From positions 684,501-748,500 of the forward strand of contig LR746275.1 in assembly GCA_902729315.2 (NCBI GenBank): 64,000 bases of DNA, read 5' to 3'. This document shows positions 45,707 to 58,569 of the stretch, piece by piece. The position numbers were made by a program, and so were the translations under genes. The DNA comes from Spirodela intermedia (taxonomy: Eukaryota > Streptophyta > Magnoliopsida > Alismatales > Araceae). Under the pieces are notes generated by a model, which did not search any database, had not been told where the DNA came from, and saw only the letters and a list, made by a program, of their open reading frames with translations. Numbering within the stretch: the stretch's first letter is position 1; each line of letters begins with the position of its first letter.

Positions 45707-47479
45707 TGATAAGTCTTCATTATCATGAGTTAATAATTAGTAAATAATATAGTTTTAGCCTTAACTCATGATAAATAGACTTATATTTCTGTTAAAGAAT
45801 GATTTTTGGTTTTCAATTGATAAACGTGAATTTTTGGGTAATTATGTGATTTTATATGATTTTTACAGTCCTACTTTTGAGATAAATGAAGAACAAGAAA
45901 TAAAAATAAAAATATTGCAAAAATTGGGAGGACCCGCCGGCCAGCCGTGCCCGCAAGTGGGTCGGAAGCACAGTCGGGGAGTAAGCCGCGAGCAAGGGCT
46001 CGAGCGGCTAGGCTTGGGGACCAACAGGCACGCGTACGCCACTCCCCTTCCACGTCACCGATGGCCAGCCGGCTGTGGGGCAAGGAGTGGTCGTACACGC
46101 GAGAGAAGGGACTTTGCTCACAAAGCTAACATTACTATATATTCGCCCGAAAACTCGGCATACAACCGATGTGGGACTAAACCCACACCTTCCTCAGAAG
46201 AGGCGGGGGCGACCGGCGCGGGTTCGAATCCTCCCAGAGTCAAAATTCATATATTTTTATCTGATTATCGCGACTTTCCTGCAGATCGCCGGTGAAGGAT
46301 TAAGCAATGAGAATCGCTGGATCATCAGCGAAAATCTCGTCAACGCGATTCGTGGAGCATTGCTACTAAAATTGCTGAACGATTCGCGATAAAAGGATCG
46401 CGAATCCATCGAGTAAATCATCTCCGATTGATCGACGAACAAGCCGTCGTCGAGAAGAGGACGATCCGCCGGGAGACCAGTCGCCACCTCCTGAGAGCGT
46501 ACCAGATGCGATGAAGAGCCTCCTCTTGCTGCGCGGACTTGAGGATGAAGCTCCCTAACACGCGCCTCACCTCCATCCAGCCCCTCTCCGTCGGGTGACA
46601 GCCGCCGGAGAGCCGCAAAGTCGCCGTTTTTCCGCTCCGCCGGGTGACAGCCGCCGGAGACGATTCGACGACCCACTTCATTGGTCTCTAGACTTCGCGA
46701 GAAGATCTAGAGATTGCCCACGTCGTCTTTGTCCAAGGAGAGCCTTCGAGGTCGTGGACACTGCACGATGACCCTCCCGAACGCTCAGGATTCCAGTGCA
46801 TCGCCGACGTGTCGCCGTCGCGACGCCGGAACTCTGTTTTCCTGCTTTATCTAGAGATTGCCCACGTCGTCTTTGTCCAAGGAGAGCCTTCGAGGCCGTG
46901 GACACTGCACGACGATCCTCCCGAACGCTCAGGATTCCGGTGCATCGCCGACGCATCGCCGTCGCGACGCCAGAACTCTGTTTTCCTGCTTTCAACTTAC
47001 TTTACGCTTCATTTAGTGATAGTTTTTGTGATTTTAATTTACCAAAATATACTTTGTTCTATTACGATTCTTCCTGCTTTTACAGATCTTAATTTGATTA
47101 ATTAAATCGTCTGTAATCGCTTACGTAAGAATCGCCGGGCGGAACTCTGTTTCTGCCCGATTCGCGTTCGCCGGGTGCTGACGTCATCCTGACGCCCGCA
47201 CCCTTATTTCCCTTTTTCGTGAATTTTAAATATATTTCCTTTTTATTTCCTAGTATAAAATTCATAGAAAATCGTATTCATTGAGAAAAATTCTGAATAA
47301 TTACCAAATATTACATCCCTGTGATCGACCTGGAAAATTACTGCTATTTTTGGAATTTTTATTGAATTATAATTGATATATTTATTTAGAAATACTTCTA
47401 AATATCCGAAAATTCGTATTTTCTAGTTTTATAAATTTTATATTTGCGTGATTTAACATACAACGACTGAGTCACGTCA
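45707..47479 (+). repeat. 3' LTR of the gag-only element
   Basis: 1,773 bp from TGATAAGTCTTCATTATC to CTGAGTCACGTCA. It carries the 144-bp tandem duplication (units from 46704 and 46849). Its middle (ACTCGGCATACAACCG, ACTAAACCCACACCTTCCTC) matches solo LTR B far better than the 5' LTR, so the two LTRs of this element are not simple copies of each other. Confidence 0.95.
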
Positions 47480-47500
47480 GCCTACAAGTAGATTTGAAGT

Positions 47501-49521
47501 TGATAAGTCTTCATTATCATCAGTTAATAATTAATAAAGAGAATAGTAGTTTTTAGTTGGTTAATGTGATTTTTTAGCAAATTATGTGATTTTATGAAAA
47601 TTAATATAATTTTTATAATCCTATTTTTGAGATAAATGAAGGAAAAAATAAAAAATAAAATGATAGAAAAAGAGGGGGACTTGCTGGCTAGTTGGGCATA
47701 CAAGTGGGTTGGAAGCACAATTAGGGCAGAGCCACAAGCAAGGGCTCGAGTGGCTATAGACTGATGGGGTCATGTGTGCGTCACTACCCTTCTACATCAT
47801 TAGTGGCTAGCTTGGTGTGGGGTAAGGAGTGATTGTACACATGCAAGAAAGGGATTCATTGAGTGCATTTAAGTTCTGCATATTTCAGGAATGGGTTCTA
47901 ACACCACCTTACTCCTCTTCTTCTATTGGTTAGCAAATTTGAAGCTTATCCCCTCAGCTAGTACAACTAGGCCTTTGGCTATAGCTGAGCTCCTTGTAGT
48001 TGGGCTTTGGGTTGCATGTTTGGGCCTTGGTTTTCAGCTGGACCCCAACTGACTTCTTGAGCCTTTACTCTAGATGGACTTCATTTAGACTTCATAAAAA
48101 TATGCATGCATAGCCTTGGCACCAGCTGGACCTTGGCTGGGCTCATAGAGATCCACATTGTGCTCCAAGCTTCAGCTCATGTTCCATTGGTCAAGCCCTT
48201 GTAGGCCCATTGGCTGGGCACGCCTCCAAGTCCTTGGGTTTGTCTTTGGCCCAATTGTTCTTTGCTTAGACTTTGGAATTTTATCTCTTTTCTTCTCAAT
48301 AGAGGCCTAATACTCTACACATGCAAGCTTAGAGAATAATCAATAGAATATGTGTGAAAATCCTTAGTTTAGGTACATCAAAGCATGAATGTATGCATGT
48401 TTTAGGATATTTGAGAACATATTCTCTCTCTTTTTCACGTAGGCAGACGATTGGCGCAAGTTTGAATCCTATCAGAGCCAAAACTCATATTTTTATTTCA
48501 CTAAATCTCAACTTTCCTACAAATCTCCAAGAAGGATTAAGCCACTAGAATCACTCGATCATTGACAAAAATCTTGTCAATATAATTTGTGGAGTATTGT
48601 TACTGAAATTGTTAAGCGATTCATGATAAAAGAATCACAAATGTATTGAGTAAAGCATCTTTGATTGATTGATAAACAAACTGTCATTAAGAAGACAAGA
48701 TGCCACCTTTTGAGAGCATACCAAATATGATGAAGAACTTCCTCTTACTACGTCTCACCTCTATCTAACTCTTCTCTATCAAGTGACAATCACTAGAGAG
48801 CTGCAAAGTCACTATTTTTCTGCTCCACCAGGTGTCAGTTGTCGAAGATGATTCGATAATCCATTTCATTGATCTCTAGACTTCACAAGAAGATCTAGAG
48901 ATTGTCCACGTTGTTCTTATCTAAAGAGAGCCTTCAAGGTTGTGGACACTATACGACAATCCTCCCAAATGTTCAGAATTCTGGTGCATCATTGACACAT
49001 CACTATTAGGACGTCAAAACTTTGTTTTCTTTAACTTAATTTTTACCTCATTTAGTGATAATTTGTGTGATTTAAATTTACCAAACTATTCTTCATTCAA
49101 TTGCGATTCTTCTAACTTTTATAAATCTTAATTTGATCACTTAAACTATATATAATCACTTACAAAAGAATCACTAGATGAAACTCTATTTTTGCCCGAT
49201 TTGTGTTCATTAGACACTGACATCATCTTGATATCTGCACCCTTATTTCCCTTTTTTGCAGGTCTTAAATATATTTTATTTTTATTTCTTAATCTAAAAT
49301 TCATAAAACATCGTATTCTTTGAAAAACATTCTAAAAAATTATCTAATACTATATTACATCTTTGTGGTTGACCTGAAATTTTTTTACTATTTTTAGAAC
49401 TTTTTGTGAATTATAATTAATATATTTATTCAGAAATACTTCTAAATATTTGAAAATTAGTATTTTCTAGTTTTATAAATTTTAAATTTGCATGATTTAC
49501 TATACGATGACTAAGTCACAC
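47501..49521 (+). mobile_element. Family 1 LTR K with an internal replacement
   Basis: Starts TGATAAGTCTTCATTATC and ends near CTAAGTCACACTA. LTR similarity stops at about 47868 (AAAGGGATTCATTG) and resumes at about 48425 (TTTTTCACGTAGGCAGACG). The 47868-48425 stretch is unrelated to other LTR copies and replaces about 190 bp. No matching TSD was found. Confidence 0.8.
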
Positions 49522-49638
49522 TAATGTTCATTCTTTTTCTAAGTTCTCCAAAACTCATTTGAGATCAAGCTAAATTTATTTCTGACTTATTTTTTAGTGA
49601 TTTTCATAGTTGAATCTCGATGTATTCATATTCCCTAT

Positions 49639-52600
49639 TGATAAGTCTTCATTATCATGAGTTAATAATTAGTAAATAATATAGTTTTAGCCTTAACTCA
49701 TGATAATAGACTTATATTTATGTTAAAGTGTGAAAAGTGGTTTTCAATTGATTAATGTGAATTTTTGGGTAATTATGTCATTTTATACAAATTTATATGA
49801 TTTTTATAGTCTTAGTTTTGAGATAATTGAAGATAAAGAAAGAAAAATAAAAATAAAGCAAAATGGGGGGGACCCATCAGCCCAGCCAAGCCATGAGTAG
49901 GGGCTCAAGTGGCTTGAACCGATAGGGGCATGTGTGCGCCAGTCCCCTTCCACATCGCCAGTGGCCAGCTAGCTATGGGGCAAGGAGTGGTCATACACGC
50001 ATGAGAAAGGGACTTACTTCTAAATGTAACATTGCTATATATTCCACTGAAATTTCGGTGCACAACCGATGTCGGACTAAACCTGCATGACACCTTCCTC
50101 AAAAAGGGCTGGTGACGTGACTCAGTCGTTGTATATTAAATCACGCAAATATAAAATTTATAAAACTAGAAAATACGAATTTTCGGATATTTAGAAGTAT
50201 TTCTAAATAAATATATCAATTATAATTCAATAAAATCCAAAAATAGCGGTAATTTTCCAGGTCGATCACAGGGATGTAATATAATATCTGGTAATTATTC
50301 AGAATTTTTCTCAATGAATACGATTTTCTTACGAATTTTATACTAGGAAATAAAAAGGAAATATATTTAAAATTTACGAAAAAAAGGAAATAAGGGTGCG
50401 GGCGTCAGGATGACGTCAGCGCCAGGCGAACGCGAATCAGGCGGAAACAGAGTTCCGCTCGGCGATTCTTACGTAAGCGATTACAGACGACTTAATTAAT
50501 CAAATTAAGATCTGTAAAAGCCGGAAGAATCGTAATTTAACGAAGTATAGTTTGGTAAATTAAAAATCACACAAAGTATCACTAAATAAAGCGTAAATTA
50601 AATTGAAAGCAGGAAAACAGAGTTCCGGCGTCGCGACGGCGATGCGTCGGCGATGCACCGGAATCCTGAGCGTTCGGGAGGATCGTCATGTAGTGTCCAC
50701 GGCCTCGAAGGCTCTCCTTGGACAAAGACGACGTGGGCAATCTCTAGATAAAGCAGGAAAACAAAGTTCCGGCGTCGCGACGGCGACGCGTCGGCGATGC
50801 ACCGGAATCCTGAGCGTTTGGGAGGGTCGTCGTGCAGTGTCCACGGCCTCGAAGGCTCTCCTTGGACAAAGACGACGTGGGCAATCTCTAGATCTTCTCG
50901 CGAAGTCTAGAGACCAATGAAGTGGGTCGTCGAATCGTCTCCGGCGGCTGTCACCCGGCGGAGCGGAAAAACGGCGACTTTGCGGCTCTCCGGCGGCTGT
51001 CACCCGACGGAGAGGAGCTGGATGGAGGTGAGGCACGTGTTAGGGAGCTTCATCCTCAGGTCCGCGCAGCAAGAGGAGGCTCTTCATCGTATCTGGTACG
51101 CTCTCAGGAGGTGGCGACTGGTCTCCCGGCGGATCGTCCTCTTCCCGATGACGGCTTGTTCGTCGATCAATCGGAGATGATTTACTCGATGGATTGCGAT
51201 CCTTTTATCGCGAATCGTTCAGAAATTTTAGTAGCAATGCTCCGCGAATCGCGTTGACGAGATTTTCGCCGATGATCCAGCGATTCCGGTTGCTTAATCC
51301 TTCACCGGCGATCTGCAGGAAAGTCGCGATAATCAGTTAAAAATATATGAATTTTGACTCTGGGAGGATTCGAACCCGCGGCGGTCGCCCGCCCCTGAAG
51401 AAGGTGGATTTAGTCCCACATCGGTTGTGCGCGGATTATTTGGGCGATTATATAGTAAAGTTAGCTTTGTAGGCAAAGTCCTCTCGCGTGTACGACCACT
51501 CCTTGCCCCACAACCGGCTGACCACCGGTGACGTGGAAGGGGAGTGGCGCACACGTGTCCCTATCGATCCAAGCAAGCCACTCCAGCCCTTGCTCGCGGT
51601 TACTCCCCGACTGCGCTTCCGACCCGCTTGCGGGCCCGGCTGGCCGGCGGATCCCCCCATTTTGCAATATTTTTATTTTTATTTCTTGTTCTTCGTTTTA
51701 TCTCAAAACTAAGATTGTAAAAATCGTATAAAATCACATAATTACCCAAAAATTCACGTTAATCAACTGAAAACCACTTTTCATGCTTTAACACAAATAT
51801 AAGTCTATTTATCATGAGTTAAGGCTAAAACTATATTATTTACTAATTATTAACTCATGATAATGAAGACTTATCAGCTGGCAACCAGCACGGGTTCAAA
51901 TCCTCTTAGAGCCAAAGCTCATATTTTTTATCTGATTATCATGACTTTCTTGTAGATCGTCGATGAAGGACTAAGTAACCAAAATCACTAGATCATCAAC
52001 AGAAATCTTGTCAACTAAAATTTCTAAATGATTCGCAATAAAAGGATTACAAATCCATCGAGTAAAGTATCTCTGATTGATCGATGAACAAGTCATCGTC
52101 AGAAAGAGGAGGATCTACTAAGAGACGAGTCGCCACCTCTTGAAAATGTATCGAATGCAATAAAGAGCCTCTTCTTGTTGTGTGGACCTGAGGATGAAGC
52201 TCCCTGACACACACCCCACCTCCATCCAACTCCTCTCCATTAGGTGACAGCTATCAGAGAGCTGCAAAGTCATCATTTTTCCGCTTTGTCAAGTGACAGC
52301 TGTTGGAGACGATTCAACGACTCATTTCATTGATATCTAGACTTCACAAGGAGATCTAGAGATTTCTCACATTGTCTTTGTCTAAAGAGAACCTTCAAGG
52401 CCATAGATACTACACGACAATCCTCTCGAATGCTTAGGATTTCGGTGCATCGCCGACGCATCACCGCCGCAACACTGGAACTCTATTTTCTTGCTTTCAA
52501 CTTAATTTTCTTTTCATTTAGTGATAATTTGTTGATTTTAAATTTACCAAGATATATTTTATTTCATTACGATTCTTCTGGCTTTTATAGATCTTAATTT

Positions 52601-53011
52601 GATCAATTAAATCTTCTATAATCACTTATGTAAGAATCGTCAAGTGGAACTCTATTTTCACTCGATTTATATTTGTCGGGTGCTGACATTATCTTGACGT
52701 CTGTACCCTTATTTCCTTTTTCTGTGAATTTTAAATATATTTTCTTTTTATTTCTTAGTATAAAATTGATAGAAAATAATATTCTTTGCAAAAAATTCTG
52801 AATAATTACTAGATATTATATTGAAATAAATTGAATAATTTGGAATAATCCTTGTGATCACTTGGAAAATTATCACTATTTTTGGAAGTTTTATTGAATT
52901 ATAATTGATATATTTATTTAGAAATACTTCTAAATATCTGAAAAATTATATTTTCTAATTTTATAAATTTTAGATTTGCATGATTTAATATAAAATGACT
53001 AAGTCACGTCA
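49639..53011 (+). mobile_element. Family 1 LTR M, split by LTR N
   Basis: Its parts are 49639-50112 and 51877-53011. Start is TGATAAGTCTTCATTATC and end is TGACTAAGTCACGTCA. Flanks CCTAT and CTTGT match at three of five positions. The second part resumes with GGCAACCAGCACGGGTTCAA, exactly where the first part stops. It is an older, transition-decayed copy. Confidence 0.88.
50113..51876 (-). mobile_element. Family 1 solo LTR N inside LTR M, TSD GCTGG
   Basis: A young, GC-rich copy. On the plus strand it runs from TGACGTGACTCAGTCG to GACTTATCA with exact TSD GCTGG at 50108-50112 and 51877-51881. It carries the 144-bp tandem duplication (about 50604-50890). Confidence 0.94.
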
Positions 53012-53708
53012 CTTGTGTTATGTGAATAATGAGTATTTTTTTGTTGTCGAATGTGAAATCACCAAAAGTAAAGGCTGATTAATGAGCATTCAACTATTAA
53101 AACAAATTGGAGATATTCATGACTGAGCTCATGTCATGTGTGTAAATTTTTGAGTACACATTTGTCCGTATTAATATGTTGACCTTATTTTTTTCTTTCT
53201 TTAGTTTCATTTTATTCTCTCTCTCCCTCTCTCATGAGACCTCTCTTCTCTTTCCGTCTCTTGTGAAATCTCTCCCTTTCTCCCCCTATCTCTCATTCAA
53301 TCTCCTTCTCTTTCTCTCTGTCTCTCTTGAGACTTTTCTCTCTCTTCATCTCATGTGAGATTTCTCTTCTCCTCTCTTTTTCTCTCCCTTTCACGAGAGA
53401 TCCCATCCCTTCTTATCTCTTGTGAGAGCTCTCTCTTCTCTCTCTCTTTTCTTCCTTTCTTTTTCTTCACTTCACTTCCTTTATTCTTCTCACCTCACCA
53501 TTTTATTTTATTATTTATATTAAATATTAATAACATATTAATTACTTTATATATGAACTAAATTAGTTTTCACAATAGATTAATTAATATCTTAGTATTT
53601 GACTTGAGAATTATTTCTATACTAATATTTTATTAAGTCTTAGTTATAAATATTATTAGATAGTGTGCATTTAAACACAATGACAAGCGCACTTTATTCG
53701 ATATGGCC
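53012..53708. other. Intergenic DNA with a pyrimidine-rich minisatellite
   Basis: No gene is seen. The 53215-53445 stretch is a TC-rich array. Open frames over it (Phe/Leu/Ser-rich) are translations of the array. Confidence 0.65.
53215..53445. repeat. TC-rich minisatellite with CTC(A/T)TGAGA-type core
   Basis: Units of roughly 35-50 bp alternate TCTCTC tracts with variants of a short palindromic core: CTCATGAGAC, CTTGTGAAAT, CTTGAGACTT, CTCATGTGAGAT, TTCACGAGAGAT, CTTGTGAGAG. Confidence 0.7.
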
Positions 53709-54423
53709 TAATAAGTCTTCATTATCATGAGTTAATAATTAGTAAATAATATAGTTTTAGCCTTAAGTCATGATAAATAGACTTATATTTGTGTTAAAGT
53801 GTGAAAAGTGGTTTTCAATTGATTAATGTGAATTTTGGATAATTATGTGATTTTATACAAATTTATATGATTTTTATAATCTTACTTTTGAGACAAATGT
53901 ATAAAGAGAAATAAAATAAAAATAAAGTAAAACCGAGGGGCGACCCACCAACCAGCCGAGCTCACAAGCGGGTCAGAAACGCAGTCAAGGAGGGGTCACG
54001 AGTAAGGGCTCAAGTGGCTAGGACCAATAAGCGCATGTGTGTACCACTCCCCTTTCACATCACTAGTGGCTAGCTAATTGTGGGGCAAAGAGTGGTCGTA
54101 CACATGTGAGAAAGGGACTTGATTGTAAATATAATATTACTACATATCCGCTTGAAACTTCAATGTACAAGCAATGTGGAACTAAACCCGTGTCACACCT
54201 TTCTCAGAAAAGGTTTGATATTTTAAATACCTAAAATACCTCTTATTTGTAATAGAGATATACCATAATGACGCCATTTGATAATGACATTAGAGTACTT
54301 GTGTCAATCTCTCTCATGTAGATAAGTAATTAATATGGGTTTGAATCCTCTTAGAATCAAAACTCATATTTTTTATCTAATTATCACAACTTTCCTACAA
54401 ATCATTGGTGAAAGATTAAGTCG

Positions 54424-57400
54424 TGATGTGACTTATTCGTTGTATAGTAAATCATGCAAATTTAAAATTTATAAAACTAGAAAATATAAATTTTTGGATA
54501 TTTAAAAATATTTTTGAACAAATATATCAAGTATAATTCAATAAAACTTTCAAAAATAGTGATAATTTTCTAAGTTGATCATAAGGACGTAATATAATAT
54601 CAAGTAATTATTCAAAATTTTCCTCAAAGAATACTATTTTTTATGAATTTTATACTAGAAAATAAAAATGAAAGATTATTAAAATTCACGAAAAAGGGAA
54701 ATAAGGGTGCAGATGTCAAGATGACATTAGTGCCTAACGAACGTGAATCAAGCAAAAATAGAGTTCTGTCTAGTAATTCTTATGTAAGCGATTACAAACG
54801 ATTTAATTGATCGAATTAAGATCTATAAAAGTCAAAAGAATTGTAATTGAACAAAGTATATCTTGATAGATTTGAATCACACAAATTATTACTAAATGAA
54901 GTGGAAATTAAGTTGAAAGTAGGAAAATAGAGTTTGGTATTGTGGTGGCGATGCCTCGGGGATGCACTAGAATTCAGAGTGTTTAGGATGATCATTGTGC
55001 ATTGTCCATGGCCTTGAAGGCTCTCCTTAGACAAGGACGACGTGGGAAATCTCTAGATCTCTTTGTGAGGTCTAGAGATCAATGAAATAGGTCATTGAAT
55101 CGTCTTCGGCAGCTGTCACCTAGCGGAGTGGAAAAATGGCAACTTTGCGACTCTCTAATGGCTATCACCCAATGAAGAGGAGCTGGATGGAGGTGGGGCA
55201 TGTGTTAAGGAGCTTTATCCTCAGGTCCGCATAGTAAGAGGAGGCTTTTCATCACATCTTGTACACTCTCAGGAGGTAGCGACTTGTCTCTCGACGAATC
55301 ATCCTCTTCTTGACGATGACTTATTTGTTGATCAATCAAAGATGCTTTACTCGATTGATTTGTGATCTTTTTATCGCAAATCATTTAAAATTTTTAGTAA
55401 CAATGCTTTGCGAATCGCATTGATGAGATTTTTGCTGATGATATATGATAAGTCTTCATTATCATGATTTAATAAATAGTAAATAATATAATTTTAGCTT
55501 TAACTCATGATAAATAGACTTATATTTGTGTTAAATGTGAAAAATGGTTTTCAGTTGATTAATATGAATTTTTGACTAATTATGTGATTTTATATGATTT
55601 TTACAATCTTACTTTTGAGATAAATGAAGGAAAAGAAATTAAAATAAAAATATAGCAAAATGAGGGGGGGCCATCGCAAGTAGGGACTCAAGTGGCTTGA
55701 ACTGATGGGGGCACGTGTGCACCACTCCCCTTCCACGTCACTAGTGGAAAGGCAAGGAGTGTGGGGCAAGGAGTGGTCGTACACGTACGAGAAAGGGACT
55801 TGATTGGAAATATAATATTACTTTATATTCACTAGAAACTTCGGCAGACAACTAGTGTGGGACTAAACCTATGTCACCTTCCCCAAAAGGGCGGGCAACT
55901 AACATGGGTTTGAATCATCCTAGAGCCAAAACTCATATTTTTTTATCTAATTATCGTGAATTTTTTACAGATCGCCGGTGAAGGATTAAGTAACTAGAAT
56001 TGCTAGATTATTAACGAAAATCTCATCAACACGATTCACGGAACATTATTACTAAAATTACTAAACAAGCTGTCATTGGGAAGATGACGATCTGTTGGGA
56101 GACGAGTTGTCACCTCTTGAGAGCATACCAGATGCGATGAAGAGCCTCCTCTTGTTGCACAGACTTGAGGATGAAGCTCCCTAACATGCGCCCCACCTCC
56201 ATCTAGTTCCTCTCCATTAGGTGACAGCCGCAAAGTCGCCATTTTTCCGCTCTACCGAGTAACAGCCACCGGAGTCGATTCGACGACTCATTTCATTGAT
56301 CTCTAGACTTTGCAAGGAGATCTAGAGATTGCCCACGTCGTCTTTGTCCAAGGGGAGCCTTCAAGGTCGTGAATAGTGCACAATGATCCTCCTAAATGCT
56401 TAGGATTCTGATGCATCACCAATGCATTGCTGCCGTGACACCAAAACTTTGTTTACCTACTTTCAACTTACTTTTTGCTTTATTTAGTTATAATTTATGT
56501 GATTTTAATTTACCACAATATACTTCATTCAATTACGATTCTTCTAGCTTTTACAGATCCTAATTTGATCAATTAAATTGTCTATAATTGCTTATGTAAG
56601 AATCATTGGGTGGAACTCTATTTTCGCCTGATTCGCGTTCACCGGGCGTTGACGTCATTCTAACGTCTGCACCCTTATTTCCTTTTTTGTGAATTTTAAA
56701 TATATTTCCTTTTCATTTCTTAGTATAAAATTTATAGAAAATAGTATTCTTTGAGGAAAATTTTAAATAATTACTAGATATTATATTTCATCCTTGTGAT
56801 TGACCTTGAAAATTATCATTATTTTTGAAAGTTTTATTGAGTTATAGTTGATATATTTGTTCAAAAATACTTCTAAATATTCAAATATTTGTATTTTCTA
56901 GTTTTATAACTTTTAAATTTGTGTGATTTAATATACAATGACTGAGTCACGTCAATATAGCAATTTTAGTTGCTTAATCCTTTACTGGAGATCTACAAGA
57001 AAGTCATGATAATTAGATAAAAAATATAAGTTTTGGCTCTAGGAGGATTCAAACCCATATTGATTGCCTGCCCTTTCTAGGGAAGGTGTGACACGGGTTT
57101 AGTCCCACATCAATTGTGCGCCGAAGTTTCTGGTGACTATATAGTAATATTACATTTCTAATGAAGTATTTTTTCAAGTGTGTACGATCACTCCTTGCCC
57201 CACAACCAGCTAGCCACCAGTGACGTGGAAGGAGAGTGGCGCACACATGCCCCCATCGGTCCTAGCCGCTTGAGCCCCTACTTACAGCTCCTCCCTGACT
57301 ATCCTTCCGACCCACTTGTGGGCATAGCTGGCCGATAGGTCCCCCCTATTTTGCTATATTTTTATTTTAATTTTTTTTTCTTCATTTATCTTAAAAGTAA

Positions 57401-57572
57401 GACTATAAAAATCATCTAAATTTGAATAAAATTACATAATTATCTAAATACTCACGTTAATCAACTAAAAACCACTTTTCACACATTAATAAAAATTTAT
57501 CTATTTATCATGAGTTAAAGCTAAAACTATATTATTTACTAATTATTAACTCATGATAGTGAAGACTTATCA
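54424..57572 (-). mobile_element. Family 1 LTR P inside LTR O, split by LTR Q
   Basis: Its parts are 54424-55445 and 56955-57572. On the plus strand it begins TGATGTGACTTATTCG and ends GACTTATCA. The TSD is degraded (AGTCG and GGCCA). It is the middle layer of the nest. Confidence 0.87.
55446..56954 (+). mobile_element. Family 1 solo LTR Q inside LTR P, TSD ATATA
   Basis: Runs from TGATAAGTCTTCATTATC to TGACTGAGTCACGTCA with exact TSD ATATA at 55441-55445 and 56955-56959. It has a partly deleted middle (about 1.5 kb total). Innermost layer of the nest. Confidence 0.92.
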
Positions 57573-58569
57573 GGCCACTAGAATCGCTAGATCATTGATG
57601 AAAATCTTGTCAACGTGATTCATAGAACATTGTTACTAACATTGTTGAATGATTCACGATAAAAGGATTGTGAATCTATTGAGTAAAGCATCTCTGATTG
57701 ATCGATGAACAAGTCATCATCAGGAATAGGACAATCCTCTAGGAGACGAGTCACCACCTCTTGAGAGCATACCAAATGCAATGAAGAGCCTCCTCTTACT
57801 ATGCAAACCTAAGGATGAAGTTCTTTAACATGCGCCCCGCCTCTATTCAGCTCTTATCTGTTGGCTGACAATTGCCAAAGAGCCACAAAATTACTATTTT
57901 TTCACTTTGCCAGGTGACAACTATTGAAGATGATTCGATGACCTATTTCATTGATCTCTAGACTTTGCAAGAAGATCAATAGACTGCCTACGTCATCCTT
58001 GTCCAAGGAGAGATTTTGAGGCCACAGACACAACACGACGATCCTCTCGAACACTTAGAATTTTGGTGCATCGCTAACACATCGCTGTTGCGATGTTAGA
58101 ACTTTATTTTCCTACTTTCAACTTAATTTTTATTTCATTTAGTGATAATTTGGGTGATTTAAATTTATCAAGATGTACTTCATTTAATTATGATTCTTCT
58201 GACTTTTACAGTTCTTAATTTGATCAATTAAATCATTTGTAATTGTTTATGTAAGAATTGCCAAGGGAAACTCTGTTTGCACCTAATTTGTGTTCGCTGG
58301 ATGCTGACATCATCTTGATGTCCACCCCCTTATTTCCCTTTTTTGTGAGTTTTAAATATATTTTATTTTTATTTCTTAGTATAAAATTCATAGAAAATAG
58401 TATTCTTTGAGGAAAATTCTGACTAATTACATGATATTATATTATATCCCTATGAATTATAATTAATATATTTTTTCAAAAATACTTCTAAATATTCAAA
58501 AATTCATATTTTCTAATTTTATAAATTTCAAATTTGTGTGATTTATTATACAATGACTAAGTCATGTCA

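Larger units (their letters stand above)
39625..47479 (+). mobile_element. Complete gag-only LTR retrotransposon (TR-GAG type, Athila/Tat-like), TSD GCCTA
   Basis: A 7,855-bp element: 5' LTR 39625-41369, primer site 41375-41392, gag 41584-44103, non-coding 44104-45693, polypurine tract 45694-45706, 3' LTR 45707-47479. Exact TSD GCCTA at 39620-39624 and 47480-47484. No frame for protease, reverse transcriptase, RNase H or integrase occurs in the 4.3-kb internal region, so it must use enzymes from another element. Gag similarity (retrotransposon gag domain), the tRNA-Asp primer site and the GGGACTAGCAATGATTTAAG-type leader before the polypurine tract place it near Athila/Tat gypsy elements. The intact 2.5-kb gag frame suggests gag was kept in use until recently. 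Confidence 0.93.
39395..47500 (+). mobile_element. Old family 1 LTR L, split by the gag-only element
   Basis: 39395-39624 is a decayed plus-strand LTR 5' part (ATTAATAATATATTTTTAG ... GGCTTGTTAGGCCTA). It resumes at 47480-47500 as GCCTACAAGTAGATTTGAAG, matching the GGGCCCGCAAGCGGGTCGGA region of young LTRs. It was the target of the 39625-47479 insertion. The rest beyond 47500 is replaced by LTR K. Confidence 0.75.
53709..58569 (+). mobile_element. Family 1 LTR O, split by nested LTRs P and Q
   Basis: Its parts are 53709-54423 and 57573-58569. The start reads TAATAAGTCTTC (TG mutated to TA) and the end is TGACTAAGTCATGTCA. Flanks TGGCC and TGGTT fit a TSD changed by two C-to-T transitions. 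It retains the 115-bp block. It is the oldest layer of a three-deep nest. Confidence 0.87.

Noticed and set aside
53176-53561. Phe/Leu/Ser-rich frames suggesting membrane proteins
   Set aside because: They translate the TC-rich minisatellite. No start context or homologous domain is apparent.
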